DNA of 64,000 bases from Apteryx mantelli. Lineage: Eukaryota; Chordata; Aves; Apterygiformes; Apterygidae. A program made the position numbers and the translations under genes. A model generated the notes under the pieces. That model ran no database searches and was not told the origin of the DNA. It saw only the letters and a list, made by a program, of their open reading frames with translations. Where the stretch lies: positions 126,200,183 to 126,264,182 of the forward strand of contig NC_089978.1 of NCBI RefSeq assembly GCF_036417845.1. The letters are read 5' to 3'. Of the stretch, positions 13,953 to 27,294 are shown one piece after another (position 1 is the stretch's first letter; every line of letters begins with the position of its first letter).

Positions 13953-16900
13953 CACCCTTGGAGGCCAGCATGCCATCTACAGAAACAGTTCCTCAGCTCA
14001 GGAAGAAATCTTCCAATCTTGTGGTGAACAGCAGCCCCCCTAACTCACATTACGCATGCCCAGAGAGAGATGTGGTGTCCCTCAAGTCCTGCAAGCACCA
14101 TCCCTCTCCAAAATGGTGGTGGGATGAGCACAGTTTCCCACCAGTTCCCCTCTTCTCCTTCTGCCTCCCGCTGCTGCTGGGCTCCCCTCCTCCTCCAGCA
14201 TGCTGTGGGTGTCCAGCCCCATGCCTTACACACACATTAAAGCCATTGCAATAGCTCGAGAGGAGAATCAGGCCCTGATCACTGTTTCATGGCCGATCTG
14301 TATCTGAAGCAGCCTGCTGAATTGAAGCCTCTATGCCCACTGTGTTTGCAGTCGTGTTTGGGGATATACATGTTTTGAGAGGAAAGTTCATCCTCAAGCC
14401 AGAAATTCATCAGGGCAGTGTTGAGCTAGTTTGGACAATACCAATCTGCTTTGGCCAGCTCAGTCTTTCTGTCAGATGCAGTCAGGCCTGAAGAGCGTTC
14501 ATCTGAATTCAGTTAGGAGGTGGGATATTTTTCTGCAGTGATAACGGTTAGCTTTCAGCAAAGTGTGCTTCAGGAGCTTGCAGGCCAGGTAGCTGCAGAA
14601 GGAGAAATTCCTTGATACATGACATTTCAGCAGAAGACAACAGACTCCAACCACGATATATCCTTGCCAGTTGAGAAGGACTCCAGGAGCCTCACACCTG
14701 AAGGTTAATTGTAGGCGTGCAAGGAGAACACTGTTTCCTGAACACAATTAATTGCAGAGGGAAATGCCAATATTTTCCCCTCCTTTCCCTCTGACAAAGC
14801 CTAATCATCGAAGACTCACCAAGAAAATAATTTCAGTGAAAATTGCTAGCTTCACCATTGGTAGCAGCTCCCAAGTTCTTTAGAGTAAGGAGCCCCAGAA
14901 AGAGAGACCCCAGAACATCAAAGATCAACCCCAGAAATGATATATCTGATGATAAGAAACTACAGATTCCCTGCTCTCCAGCAACCAAGTTGTTGCTTTC
15001 ACCATATAAGAGATAAGCAACTCTCTGAGCTTTGAAATGTCTTGTCTGACACTGAAACAAGGAGTCACTCTAATATATAAAGGTCACAGGCAACATTTAA
15101 AGTGGATCTTGTTATCTTTCAACATAGCCTTGTGACAGGGCCCACTGACATCGAAACAGAGACTCTAGTGCTGTTTCCCACCATATGCAACATCAGCTTT
15201 ATTCTGCAACTTAAAGTATCTGAGAGCTCAGGGCCTACTTTAACCACAGTAGACATTCACAGTTTTGCTACTCTTTCATTCCTCCACCATTTAAAAATAT
15301 CACCGGGCACCTTCCCACTGCTGGAGATACAAGCAGCCTCTCTTGCTTCCAGCCGATGACTTACTGGGGTTCATTTCCCTGCGGTGTGCGCCAGCTGGCT
15401 CCGTAACTCCAAGATCGTGGATGGACAGGCTTGCCAATCTTGCTGTGTTAGTTCAACAGCTTAGCATCCCTACATGCCCATAACCTGATATCCTCCTTAA
15501 TTTGCTTCCGTCACAATGTGCTAATTTAAACAGCTTAAATAGCTAAATGGGGCTCCTTTCATCTCCCATAGGTTATAGATAACAAACAGTTTTGCTGGCA
15601 GATCTAGTCAGAACTTCACAGTGCCTTCCTGCATGGTGGTTTGCCATGTACCCTTGTACTGAGGGCAAACCCTCAAACAACCAGGCCCCCCTGGTTAATC
15701 TAGGCAGGCTGCCTGCACCTGGGAAATGCTCAAAGGGATCCCCCTGCAATGCACCGCAGAGGTCAGTAACTTCTGCAGCTGCCTCTCTCTGGAACAGAAG
15801 CAGTAACAAGTAGGTAGGCGAAGGTAGTATCTTCCTTTAGCACACCTGTTTTAGAGTGAACTTGCTTTAAATTAAAGCTGAGCAAGCAACATAGCTTAGC
15901 CAGATATTCAAAACATTAAAAAAAAAAAGGTCTTCTCTGAAGACCAGTTTATAGTCCAGCTGCGGCTTGTACAATTGCAGTTATTTTGAGGTTATAGACT
16001 CTTTCATGAAAATTCAGATGGGAAGTTCCCTTCTGACATGATAAAGCTTTAAGCTATGATGCAGATATTTTATCTAAGCTAGGCAAGGCATTGATAAATA
16101 TCTAAGAGGAAGGAGCTTTTAGCAAGCAGAACTTTTCTTTTTCCTTTGATGCAACAGAAGTATTCAGAAAAGGCTTAGAGAAATAATATTTTTAAATACC
16201 ACCTAACATCTACTAAACTGAACACACATCACAAACCGCTATTTCAAGGCACAGAAGGAATAGATAAGCCTCCATTTCAGGCTCTCACAGTGTTCAGTGC
16301 ATTTCCGTTATCTAGGTAAGGGACATGATTCTCACACTTCACAGCACTAACCATATGTAAAAGGGCCTTTGGGCAGAAATGGATGGACAAGAATTAGATA
16401 TTAGCCATAAAAAAAGACCATGTGCAGAAGGGATGAGGGAGATAGTCACACCATCTCAGTTTAATTTCAGGCATCTAACTTGGGTGCTTACAGCAGCCCT
16501 AGATGGTCAACAGAGTATGCAAAAGGGGATTCAGACCCCCAGCACTGACGGTGAGGTTCTGCCTCACTGGGGGCTGCTGGCCTGCCCTCCAGCACGGGCA
16601 CCTCACAAGGCGCCTGCCACTTGCAGTGAGGGTCTCCCACCCCTAGAAGACGTTCAGCTCAAACCAAGGCTGCAGGGTGCCGCAGGAAAATCAATAGCAC
16701 CCAAACCCAAAGAGCTTACCATACAAGCAGACAAGTGGTTGCAGGAATGAGAGGCACATTGCCTATGGCAGCTCAGAGTGGAGGATCAGAAAGCAGATCC
16801 CAGAGCTCCTGAAACCCCAGGCTCTGCTCAGACACCCTCCCATGGATGCCACCGGGAGATGTCCTGCTCCGCACCTCCACCTGCCCTCGCTCTACTGGTT

Positions 16901-19900
16901 CGGGACCCCTCCAAGGATGTGTCACCAGCCAGAACATTCAATTGCTCTTCCAAGTCCTGGGACCCCATCTTCTCTGCACCAAGCAGTGCTCCTCCACTCA
17001 AAAGCAGCTCCCAGTGGGTTCTGCCTTTTGGGAGGAGGCGAGATTGATCTAAACCTTCATTCAGCCACCAGTCTCACTTCCTCTCCAGAACGCACATGTA
17101 CCTATTCTCATTTAAGAAATGGATATCAGACATTGGACTGCAGCCAGAAAAGGCTGAAGAGCCTTCTTTCTAGGAATAAACATTATTCTCTCTAGGCCAT
17201 GAGCTGGATTTAAACCCCCCAGTTACAAGGGAAAGGTTAATTATCCATGCCCAAATTACCTACTGGCATGTGCAAATTTCTTTTTCATTTCTACTATGTG
17301 CACGCACACACTCACACACTCAGAGCTCATTTCCACCATTCCCAGCAGCACCTGAAAGTTTACTTCATAGACAGCATCGCAACAAGTAATACTCATGGCA
17401 GGCACAAGTTGATCCTACCGTGATCACCATTGTCAACCGCGGAGTGCAAATCTGTGACCGCAGTGTCTCTCCCCTCAACAAACCACAGATCAGGCTCTCC
17501 TGTGCCCAACTATCTTGGACTTTGTCAACACACTAGGAGGATGTGAAGAGCAAGGAAATTATGCCAATCTGCCAGGTCTTTCCCATGGTAACAGAAAGGA
17601 AAAGGCTGGGGAACAGCACCCTGATTTGCAGCAAGCCAGCTTAATTCCCTGACAAGTCACGTAACCAACAAGAGTTTCCCTAGGGCACATGCAGGGCCTC
17701 CAAGCGCTTATGAAGCAAAAGTCACCGGTGTTTCCCATGTCAGAAGGGACCATTTTCTTGCTGCTGATGTAAAATGATGGGGACCTGTAGGAGTCTGCAG
17801 AGGTATGCTGTTTTACATCTGCTAAAAGAACATGCTTGATTTACTAAAAGGCTGTTTTTCTCACATGACTACTCTGTATGATAAAACATCTAATTAACTA
17901 TATGGCAAATATGATGGGAAGACTCTTCTGCTAATTATTTCTATACCTTTAGGCAACAGAATAAAATCAATATGTACCTAGCAAATGATAGTTAAAAAAC
18001 CTTGGCAACTGTGCTGTGGGTAAATTAACAGTGTGGTGATGGATGGGAACAGCTTCACAAATCAGGCTGCAGCTGAAACTGTGCTTCACATGTGTGTCAC
18101 CTGCCAAAGCCTTCTCTGCTTCCTTCAGCATGGCGCTGCAGCTCCCCACAACAGGATCCTGCAGCCTCCTCCCTCCTCCAGCTCTCCCTTCAGCACCTGA
18201 TACTGCTGCAGTGTGTGTCAGGCATTAATTAAGTCGCTGCAATGTTTGGGGCAATATGAATCACTAGCAAATACACACACATGAAGTCCTCACTGACAAC
18301 TCAGTCCACAAGCACACACGAAAACGCATCTGTGGAAGGTAAATGCACGTGAGCAGGCAACAGCGTGGCGAGGTCTGACCCATCCTTCCCCCTCCCCGCT
18401 CCTTATGGCAAGGCAGTGCAAACCTACCCATCTTGTGCACCCTGGCAGAGCCGGGCAGTGCTGATGGGTGCCCCGGGAAGCTGGCCGAGCCAGCCAGAAG
18501 GAGGGTGCCACATCCTTCAAAGCCTCTGCTTGCAGCCATGACCCGGCTGGCAGCATTTCCAGGCAGCCCAGCAGAAAACTGGGGAAGAGCCTTTGGGCAA
18601 GAATAAAGTGACAGGCCCCAAGTTCAATGGCATCCTAAAGAGGAAGCCTTTGATGAGGACCACAGAGAGCGGCCAAGTCTGCAATCAGATCAGATTCCTG
18701 AGGATATAAACCGAAGATTCAATTTTCAAGAAAGATATGATGTTTGTTGGGAAGTAAGGCTACTGAGCATGACCTCAAGCTGCAGTCTGAGACCAGCAGT
18801 TCCCTGCATCCCTGCAAGTGCGTTGTTTGCATCCAGTATCCTAAATCCCGTCAGCTGCCAGGCCTTCTCTGTGACTGAACTGTACAATAACTTCTTTATG
18901 AAAAAATGCCCTTGTACTTTCTTCTATTCATGTTTCTATCTTGTTTTAAAAATTCAAGGCATTCTTGATAGATAGAAGGGATTCACATTGTAAATAAAAT
19001 AGAAGAATTGGCAACTATGAAAATAGTCTCCCAAGACCAGACTAGCTACCTCTATTGTTTAAGAAAACTTTTTCGAAACACAAAATGCTTAGAAGTAGAA
19101 TAGGTTTCCCTACACTTTCTTGAATTCAAGAGAAAAGTCTATGCTAAAAGATGTATTGTTTTAACTATACTGGAATGGCCAAAAGGAGGAAAAAATGATC
19201 TTAGCAACAATGCAACTATATTGGCATAACATTGGTTGTTATTTCTCACAAGGGAGTAAGTTTTGGAGTACAGTTGTACTTGCGTAAAATTAATGCTTTC
19301 AGTGATGTAACTATGACCCGTCATCAACATTATCTTATTCCACATTCGACGAAAGACCAGATCTAACGATTTCAAACCAAGGGATGTGTAATTTAGAACC
19401 CTTTGTTTTGGTGGGCCCACTTTCATCATCCTCGAGAAGACCTGCATTTCCAAAAGTCGCTGAAAGTTTTGCTGAAGTCAAGCACCCAAAAACTGAGCCA
19501 GTGCTAATAGTTATGTATGTCTGAAAGCCTTAGTAGGCTAACTTTGTTTGTAGGCCACGGAGTTAGCTTCATTGATCTGAAAGTGAGATAAAGATTCAAA
19601 AAACAAAACCACAACCACTTGTTAGCTGTGAGCTCCTTCATATCCAGTGCATTAATTAAGATGTGAGAGAGAGCGATCCGATGTGGAAATCGAGCCCCAG
19701 TGCTGGGTGTCAGTGGAGTGGCAGTCATTTCCCAGCTTGGCACCAAGCCCCATCCCACCACCATGCCGAGCTGGCAAGGTCCCTGCTGCAAGCCGATAAC
19801 GCTAGCTGCCACACAAGAAGGCGCACACGGGAGAAGGCGCACACCCGTCAAGGACGTGCTCATGACTAACGTTTCATTCCTGCGATAACGTGCTCGGCCT

Positions 19901-22083
19901 CCTACACGACTAGCCCTCTGAATAAATACATGGCTGCATGCGTTCTCATGAGCAGCCCGATGGGAGCCCAAGATAAACCTTTGCTGTCGCTCTCACAGCA
20001 GTTTGCTGGGTCTGGACTGTCTTCCAGATCTCACGCACAGATGCAGTATCCCTGTTTTGTACCAGCGTTCATCACTTTTGTCAGGGCCATCACTTCATTA
20101 GCGAGGCAGCAGACCTCTTCTGAATATTTTTGTCCATCCCAGTACATAATACAGGGCCCTGCCTGCCAGTCCCTGCTCCTGCACGCTCCTCCACAGGGCA
20201 CAAGGGCAAGCACTGCCCAGCGGTGTGTGGCACCGTTCGCTTTCCTCCCTTCGTCGTTATGGCCCTGGCTTTGGGGGCAGAGACGCTATCGATACCCAGC
20301 AACCCTGCTACCTCAAAACTCAAGGACCACCTGTTTCCTGCCGCCCTGGCTTCTCCCAACCTCCCCAACTCGGCGCTGTCCTCCAGGACAGGGCCCAGCA
20401 CACCGCTGAGCTCCTGAAACACTGGTGTGAGCATGAGCTGCAGTGGAGCAGGCGGGATAGCGCTGTGAAACCTCTTTCCATTAGATGAAAAACGTGCATC
20501 CATCGAGCCCAGTGTGCTTTTCAAACCAAACGCTCAATAACCCTTACCTGGTGGAGGTGCTCCCCATCTCCCTTCCACCCTTTCTCTCCCTCCACAGTGT
20601 CTCAGACCAATATCTCTTAAAAAGCATACCCCCACATGCCTGTACCATCCAAATATACCAAACAACTGCTTACAGCTTCCAGATCTTCGACAACAGAAGT
20701 TTCCTGGAATTCTCTCTCCTTTCAAATATAAGATTACAGGGTTGTTCACAAGGGTGAATTTACATCAAAGGGAGTCTTCAGCATAATTGCCTTAACTGGC
20801 ACCGAATAGGCATGTCCAATAGCTGACTTTTCTATCAGTACAAGTCACTGCTTCCATTTCCTCTGAATTACGCTCCCAGCTTTGTGGGCAAGTAATCTAT
20901 TCATTGCTCCCAGGCCTGAAGCACTGTGGGATCCTTTCCACAGTGCATAATGGGCTCACTAGGAAAAGCTATGGAAAAATCACTGCACTCCACACTGAGG
21001 GGCATATCTCTGAAAAAAAAGGGAATTTGACAATCCTCTCTCATCAGGGAAAGAAAATACTGGCAATCTGTGTGGAGAGGAGGGACAGGGCAGGGAGAAA
21101 CCTGGATGGATGATACCCTTGGGGTTCACCATAGCAAAAATGGGCAGCCATATTTCTCAGGGCTCTTTAAACTACAACCATCTCATCTGTTTTTTGTTTG
21201 TATGAGGAGCCTCCTTCCCCTGATATCTTTAATTAAGAAAGATTTGGTTTGTTTTTTTGGTTTGTTGTTTGTTTGTTTTTTTACTGCGTGGTAGCTTTTA
21301 TCTAACAGGTATATGTAAAAAGTGTGCCTGGGGAAAATCATATTCATGGGAACAAACTTAACAAAGCCACTTTAACCTGGCTGCTTTTTTAAGCAGCACC
21401 CCGGGGCAATCCCTTGAAGATATTTATGCTCCTACAGTGAGTTAGAGGCTTCTGAAAACTCCCACTAGACCCGCTTCCTTTTATTCCTCTGGGTACAGGC
21501 AATGGGAAGCGCCACCATCCCTCTTCCCTCGGTCTGGAGCTGTTTTCAAGGCAGACGAAGAGCTCCAGCCTGCAAACTGCTGAGCGCCACTGTCCCTCAC
21601 AGCACCCAGGGAGCACCCCGGCAGGCCCGAGGACTTCACATGAGGTTATGAAGATCACACAGAATCCAAATATCCATATAAATCACCGCCAACAAGCAGC
21701 CTTGTGACTGTATCGCAGAGGACAGACCCACATCGCACACTTTTGCCAGAAAAGTTTTGTCAGCCAGGGGATGTGACGTCCAGCTCATGTCTGTGCTGGC
21801 ACGGTTGGCACCAGAGTCCTGGCAAAACTCGGGGCAGGGTTTCAGTTTCAGGCTGGAGACTGGACTAATCTTGTAAAAGTACAGGTTGTTTGCAGTATTT
21901 TGCCATTCCTTCCAGATAATATCAATATGCAATATCATTTCTCAATCAGACTTAAGTTTCTGTCAAAAATCTATACCAACTGCCTGCAAAGCTTGACCCA
22001 GACCAGACGGAAGTCAACGTCAGATGAGCTTTCAACATGTGTTCGCCTCTTCCCAGGCACCCAGACACTTGGGTGACAGCCTG

Positions 22084-22160
22084 TGCCGGCACGGAGGAGA
22101 GCGCCACGGTGGTGCGGGGGATGCGGTCGCGGTGAATGACACCGTCCTATCGCGAGTGCT
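22084..22160. promoter_or_regulatory. CpG-dense knot in the gene desert
   Basis: About eleven CpG dinucleotides fall within some 75 bases, including GCGGTCGCGG and ATCGCGAG, in a region where CpG is otherwise scarce. Further CpG clusters follow to about 23.17 kb, and a TATAAATA lies at 22274-22281. It could be an orphan CpG island or a distal element; no exon is seen. Confidence 0.4.
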
Positions 22161-22475
22161 TAATTTTCAAATACTGGCCCGCCAGCTTCAAGTTTCGAAA
22201 ATTATGGGGTAGCCCCTTCTGTCTCCCCCACACAGATCTTTCCCACTCCAGCTGAAAAAAATCCCCGCAAGCTTATAAATAGCTTAGCTTATAAATCCAG
22301 GTCTTTAAGCGAAAAACGCGAACATCTGGACAGCTTCCCTTCAGGCATCTGAGCGAGGGGAGTTTTCCAGCCACAGCCCCACACTTTTTCACCACAACCT
22401 CCAGGGCCAAGAGCTCCCTTTTGACGGGTACGGTGGGGGCAGGAGGGAAAGCCCAAATCCCTGGCTGCCAGTTGC

Positions 22476-22521
22476 AGGGAAGAGAAGAGGAAGAGAAGAG
22501 GAAGAGGAAGAGGAAGAGGAG
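22476..22521 (+). repeat. Polypurine (GAAGAG/GAG)n tract
   Basis: 46 consecutive purines made of GAAGAG and AGAGG units. Mirror symmetry gives it triplex (H-DNA) potential. Confidence 0.9.
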
Positions 22522-23346
22522 TTGTCTGAAAATAAGGAAGAAGATCACTAGCCATCCTTATTTTACATAAGTCTCAGCTATTATGGTGGAGTTAAAAGTA
22601 GCTGAAAATAGGCAAAAAATGGGGAGGGTTAGGCAACTTAAATGCAGGCCTGCTTCAGCCAGCACCCGCAACACCCAGGCCTCTGCACTGCGCCGCCAAC
22701 GGAGAGCAATTGCGTTCAGGCTGGCGTTGCTGCTTTGGGATTTTATTGCCTGCACTGGGCACAGGCAGCAACAGCCCTCAGGAGAAGCAGCCCCTCGAAG
22801 CCCTCCCAAAAACACGTGTGGGGCCTGGCTGCCAAGGCTGCATCCGGCCCCAGCCTAGGAAAGACACACTCCCGCTGCTCCCCTACAACAGCCGAGCCCC
22901 TTTTTGCAGAATATTTGGGGGAAAGCGAGCAGAAAAGGAGTGTGGTAAAACTGAGGCTAGTGGGCATTAGCACCATTTTCTTGAGCCTCATTCACAGCGC
23001 AAACAGGGATGCCCGGGTCGGTCTCTTTGACTATGTTTAAATCAGGAACCAGCAGGGACCAGGTGCCAGTTTCTGGCCAGGACATGGCACAACTCGCTGC
23101 TCTGCAGCCGGCCTCGGAGACACCCCGCCGGCGCACGCCCCTGCCCCCCCACGGCCAAAGCCAGCCCAGTCACGGCACCAACAGACCGTCCTAGCCCAGG
23201 TCGATACCAAAGCCACCCACCCAATAACCTCTTGTTATCATTGCTGAGGACTGAGGAGCCCCGTTTTATCCTGGGCTCCACAAACACAGCAGAGAAAGAC
23301 ATTCCTGCCCCAAGCAGCTGCTCGGCTCATCCTCAGGCACTTACTG

Positions 23347-23365
23347 CCAGCCCAAGGTGGCGCAG
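23347..23365 (+). promoter_or_regulatory. CTCF-like motif
   Basis: CCAGCCCAAGGTGGCGCAG closely resembles the CTCF core CCA-N-NAGGNGGCGC. Single motif, judged by eye only. Confidence 0.35.
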
Positions 23366-25770
23366 ATAAAATCATTGCCGCCTACCTTTGTGTTTACTAC
23401 CCGCCTGCGCTGTTGGGAACAAGTGTCACTGGGCTAAATCTCTTGGGAAAGACTTTTCTAAATTTCCTGGGGAAAAAAAATAAAAATAAATACTGGAGCC
23501 TAACTCGAGCCATCCTTTCATTTGAGAAATGAGAGACACTGGTTTAAATCAGGCATCTGGGTACTTTACATTGCAAAGTGCTTCAAGCCCAGCATTACGG
23601 GTTTAAATGTCAGTCTGTTCTGAGTTTTCATTCATGTCAAAGGGCACATGCTGCTGGGAGGGAGGTGGGGAAGCGCAGCAGCAACATAAAGAAAAAGGTC
23701 TTAAGAGGCTCACAGCTGCCCTGGTATAAAAGAATCATCTTTCAAGCTGATAAAAATAATGTTACAGGGTCTGATAAGCATAATCTCCCAGGCTCTGATA
23801 AGAATACAATGAGAACAAGCCTTTTGCAATACAGCAGAAGTGAACCACAACCCCATCCTGCCCAGAAATACCCTTTCTAGACACCGCTTCCTTTTGTTCT
23901 CTGGCAGCACAAGCACTGGAAAGAAATACGTTAGCTTTCCTCCCTGTCTAGCAAATTTGATCAGAGCAGCCAGCAAAAGGACTCTCCACCCTATTGAATA
24001 TGGAGCGATTCAATCCAAAGCAACTAAAGCATGCAAATAATTACATTGACTTCAAATGAAATTATTCCTGTGTTTAAGTGCTCTGCTGAATCACGGCCAG
24101 GGTGCTCGGCACTCTGGAGGATCAAGTCTTAAATATTTTGGAAGGCATTAAGCGAGAGTGAATGGTTTGGGAAACAGGGGGGAGGAAAGTGGGAGGGAAA
24201 GGAGTTCTCCCACTGAACAATAAGTGGATTTCAGTAGAAGTTTTTGATGGAAATGAATAGAGAAAAGAAGAATGATGGAAGATCTGAATGTGTCTGGCCA
24301 TTTGCATTAACTGTAAGTTACCACCTCATATCCACAGTGACCCAGAAACTGGACTAGATATATGGTTATGAAATTGGATTAAGAAATACATCTTGCATTG
24401 ACCTATGCGCACAAGTTATTAGTGTGAATGAACGGACCTCCTCACACCAAGATTCAACTTACTTGCCTTCCTTTCTTATTTCCATAGCAATGCAAGAACA
24501 TACTGAGCCAATCTCCTGTTCTTCAAGAGACGGGATGACTTTTATGGCACTAAAAGTGGCTGAAATTCTGTGCATCCCAGGCTGAAAAGGGTAGACTTTT
24601 TTTCATGGAGCTTAAAGTCATGCTCTATGAAGCCAACTGAGCAGGAACACCTACCCATGCATGTGTGGTCCATCTCTAATGCCGGGGGATGCTCCCATAC
24701 CTGGTGCGAGGCACAGAGGTGTCTTGTTGGCCAGGTCATGCTCACAACGGTGGGCACAGAGACGGCTCCTGCAGAGCCCCCAGTTTGGCAGGATAAAACC
24801 CTACAGGAGCAACCTGCTGAGCTGGGGCGTGGTGGGCACTGCTGAGGGCAACACAGGCGTTGGGGGCTGCAGCTTGCAAGGGTGTCTTGTGGGTGACATC
24901 AAGGAAGAGGAAAGAAAACGGGAAACAAAAATGGAAAGCCATAACCTCAGCTTCGTGCCGAGAAACCAGAAATATCCTGTGCCACGTTATGTTCCTGAAA
25001 GGCCTCATCTCAGGGACCTGGGCATACTGCTCCATCCGTTCCCAACCTCTCCCGGCGCGCCGCTGATTTCCTGCCCTAACAAAAGCGCTGTGCGCTTCTC
25101 ATGTCTGATCTCGGGTTATTCCAGAAACAACAGATGAAAGCCAGCGAGCATTAAAGTGAATAGGAGTTTTGCTTTCAACCACATTTGGAGCAGAATTCAA
25201 CCCAGAATTAAAAGGACACTTTCCACCAGGGATGCAGCAGGTTTCTGATGCTGCTCCAGTAGCTCCAGGAGGCACACCTGCTCTTGGATCTGCATGGCAA
25301 TTTCTGCGGTTTGGCCACTGAGGGTGCTTTTATATTGTTTTTAAATGTTACCATTAAAAACAAAGAGCTTTTTAGTTTTCTCTCTCTTTTCCCTCCACTT
25401 CACTTGTGCAAAAAGCTTAGAGAGGACTGAATAGCCATGCAGGTCAAAAAGCCATGCAGAAAATCTTCTCAGGGTTGTACACAAAAAATGCCTTCTGCAG
25501 CCATTCAAGGTACTTAACCCCCTGGCAGCTTTCCCCCAAGTCCCCTTCCCCAGCTGCCCACCTGCTTGCCTCTCGGCACCGGCCCCAACGACACAAGTGC
25601 AGCCGATGTGGTGCTGCTGCTGCAGCCTGGAGCCAGGCTCCCAGGGGACCTCAATAACCTCTGCTTTGTGTTTCTGTCTCATTTCTGTCCCGCTGATCAT
25701 GGGGTTTAACCAGCTAGTACTATCAGGTTGACAGCCCCTGTGAGCTCTGCCGGTCACCCCTGTTACCGCC

Positions 25771-25880
25771 CCGTCTTACCCACAGGACGGCTAAGGCACA
25801 GCCACTGGCTCATTCAGCATCACAAAATCATGCTGGGTAAGAGGCTGAGGCCGTGGTTTGGTCCTCCCCATCATTAATCC
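25771..25880 (-). mobile_element. MIR-type SINE relic, minus strand
   Basis: The plus strand has GTCTTACCCACAGGACGGCT, AAGGCACAG, ATCACAAAATCATGCTGGGT and AAGAGGCTGAGGCCGTGGTT. These match the reverse MIR consensus in order: 'TTTTACAGA-GAGGAAACTGAGGCACAG', 'GGTCACACAGCTAGTAAG', 'AGAGCTGGGATT'. Confidence 0.65.
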
Positions 25881-27277
25881 CCAGGACATGTCTTATGCTG
25901 TGATCGTTGCATGAATAACATCAGGTGGCATTTGCTATAAATGCCCAAATCAAAGGGCACTCAGTGAAAACACTTATAAAAACATATAAAACTGCCTTAA
26001 CGTCTAGACTGCTGTCAAGTAGTTGCTACAGCAGCTTTCCACAGGTGTTGCCAGCAGTGCAGAGGTTAGTTCCAGGTCACCATGTGAGCGCACCATTCAC
26101 GGTCAGACAATTTTGTAGGATCTGCCTGCTATAGGAGAGCAAGGCCAGGCACCTGAACGCAAAGGAGACTTTTTAAGTGAGTGAGCATGATTTTTGGATA
26201 AGGAAAGTGTGTAGAGTAAGCCTATGTAAGGCAGGCACCAGGAACACACTTTCTACATATAATAGGGTTGGAGGGGAAAAAATTCCGTGGGTTAAATCAG
26301 GAAAAGGGCCACAGGAAAGAGCATTTCACTCAAAAAGACATGAAGTACACCTTTCCCTATAACCTGCCTCCAGCAGGCACACAAGCACCTGGGGAATTTT
26401 CAGCCCTACCTGCCACCAGGATATTAAGAGCAATAATAGTTGAGCAGGTCATTGCCGCCAGGGAGCCAGCAGCAAGTCTGAAATTGGACCCTGGGATTTG
26501 CGTCATCCCTAAACAATTAGTAACCGCTTCAGGTAACTCCGGCCATAGGCCAATGCTTTTGAAAACATTTGTGGCCGGATGAGGGCTGTCACATCCCTGA
26601 TGTCAACACGTGGGCTCTGCTGCGAACTCTGCACTGTCACGTACGGGCAGCTGACCAGCCACCAGGCTGGCAGAGAAAACCAGCTCCCAGATAAGGAGCT
26701 GCTCGGGTTAATGATAAGACTGACTCGTGACTGCACGGAAGGGGACGTCCTGCCAGCTCACTTCCCGCCAGCTTGCAAAGTTTGCATTACAGGGGGGTTT
26801 TCCACATTTTAAGGCTTATGAAGGTAGTTAAGTGCAGCCATAGACCAAGTGCCCCCAGCTTGCTGGTGTGCATGTTGGTCAGTAAAAATCGTGACACAGG
26901 TGAGGCTCCTGCAGCCAGGCTAATTTTCGGTGCTTGGCTAATCAAACCTGTTGAAAAGCCATTTCTTGAAAAACAAAGAGAAATAACAGCAAAACTGATG
27001 CCATTATAGGAAAGGATGGCTTGCCCCATATCCAAAGGGAAACACTTCTATTACATGGTGCCAACTGGTCAATGCAAGTAATATCTGTGGGACACGATTC
27101 CTCCCGCTGTCCTCTCAGTGTCTCTCAGATCTTCCTCTCTCCATCAGCAGGGAGACACACTTACAACCACAAAAGTCCATTCCCCTCTCAAAGAAAGCTG
27201 CAGTTCCCAGTTTCACCCCTACCAAAGAGGCAAGTATTTTAAAATCATGTGCATAGGCAACTGTTTTGTCCAATTTC

Positions 27278-27294
27278 AAAAAAAAAAAAAAAAA
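27278..27294 (+). repeat. Poly(A) tract, A17
   Basis: An uninterrupted run of A; no retroposed gene recognised upstream. Confidence 0.9.

Larger units (their letters stand above)
1..22080. other. Gene desert, first part: no gene seen
   Basis: Apart from the repeats listed separately, I see only short, overlapping open frames on both strands (up to about 159 codons) without domains, conserved motifs or splice context. Composition alternates between AT-rich blocks (for example 4.5-5.2, 17.8-18.0 and 18.9-19.2 kb) and moderately GC-rich blocks (2.5-3.6, 7.0-8.4, 16.5-17.0, 18.3-18.6 and 19.7-20.5 kb). A lncRNA or enhancers cannot be excluded from sequence alone. Confidence 0.7.
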
